DNA of 7,046 bases from JADCRZ01 sp039921525 (GTDB taxonomy: Bacteria; Bacteroidota; Bacteroidia; Chitinophagales; Chitinophagaceae): positions 1 through 7,046 of the forward strand of contig JBDSBP010000534.1 of NCBI GenBank assembly GCA_039921525.1. Reading direction: 5' to 3'. The position numbers and the translations under genes were made by a program. Positions 6,985 through 7,046 of this stretch are shown in pieces. The stretch's first letter is position 1. Every line of letters starts with the position of its first letter. The notes under the pieces are model-generated. The model had not been told where the DNA came from. It did not search any database and saw only the letters and a program-made list of their open reading frames with translations.

Positions 6985-7046
6985 TTATTTAATTTTATTC
7001 ATACCAAAAATCCTGAGTGCGTTTTTATTATAAATTTTTTCCAGTA
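6985..7046 (-). CDS. C-terminal end of a third amidohydrolase-like gene (truncated by window edge)
   Basis: Read on the minus strand from 7044 down, an open frame gives LEKIYNKNALRIFGMNKIK and then a TAA stop at 6985-6987. The KIY-x-x-NA pattern matches the C-terminal helix of the two complete amidohydrolases here (KIYRTNAEKW and KIYLKNAEKW). An ending with N-A-x-x-(I/L)-F-G is typical of Amidohydrolase_2 (PF04909) proteins. The rest of the gene lies beyond the right edge; bases 7045-7046 are the last two of the preceding codon. The stop is 30 bp before the start of the Tat oxidoreductase, so the two are probably co-transcribed. The family call rests on only 19 residues plus the context. The fragment diverges from the other two after the shared motif, so it would be a more distant paralogue. 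Confidence 0.6.
   Translation of the reverse strand, partial: LEKIYNKNALRIFGMNKIK

Overview
The window reads as chromosomal sequence from a member of the Bacteroidota, most plausibly a Chitinophagaceae-type relative. The reasons are the gene families present (Tat-exported Gfo/Idh/MocA oxidoreductases of the GH109 type, lipoprotein amidohydrolases, a DUF5009/HGSNAT-like membrane acyltransferase), the absence of clear Shine-Dalgarno sequences before every start I checked, and AT-rich intergenic DNA. The genus is an inference.

Every gene lies on the minus strand, so transcription runs from high to low coordinates. In that order: (1) the last 19 codons of an amidohydrolase-like gene that enters from the right edge (6985-7046); (2) a Tat-signal Gfo/Idh/MocA oxidoreductase (5590-6954); (3) a lipoprotein amidohydrolase (4401-5546); (4) a 245-bp gap holding a perfect 18-bp inverted repeat that looks like a bidirectional terminator; (5) a second lipoprotein amidohydrolase paralogous to the first (3064-4155); (6) an HGSNAT/DUF5009-type multi-span membrane acyltransferase (1779-3032); (7) a 224-bp gap with a degenerate heptamer tandem repeat; (8) a second Tat-signal Gfo/Idh/MocA protein with the GH109 signature (133-1554); (9) a 132-bp tail with a GC-rich long-range inverted repeat. 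Spacings of 30, 43 and 31 bp suggest two short co-transcribed blocks (edge gene-5590-4401, then 3064-1779), with the last gene possibly on its own.

Functionally, all five complete genes encode products with export or membrane signals: two Tat substrates, two lipoproteins and one integral membrane protein. Gfo/Idh/MocA enzymes oxidise or reduce sugars and, in GH109, cleave glycosides by a redox mechanism that uses bound NAD. PF04909-type amidohydrolases are metal-dependent hydrolases, lactonases or decarboxylases. HGSNAT-like proteins pass acetyl groups from cytosolic acetyl-CoA to amino sugars across a membrane. A cell-envelope pathway that oxidises or cleaves a (possibly N-acetylated) sugar and processes the product with tandem amidohydrolases fits this content, but the substrate cannot be read from the sequence. 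No phage, IS transposase, CRISPR array, tRNA or rRNA was found.
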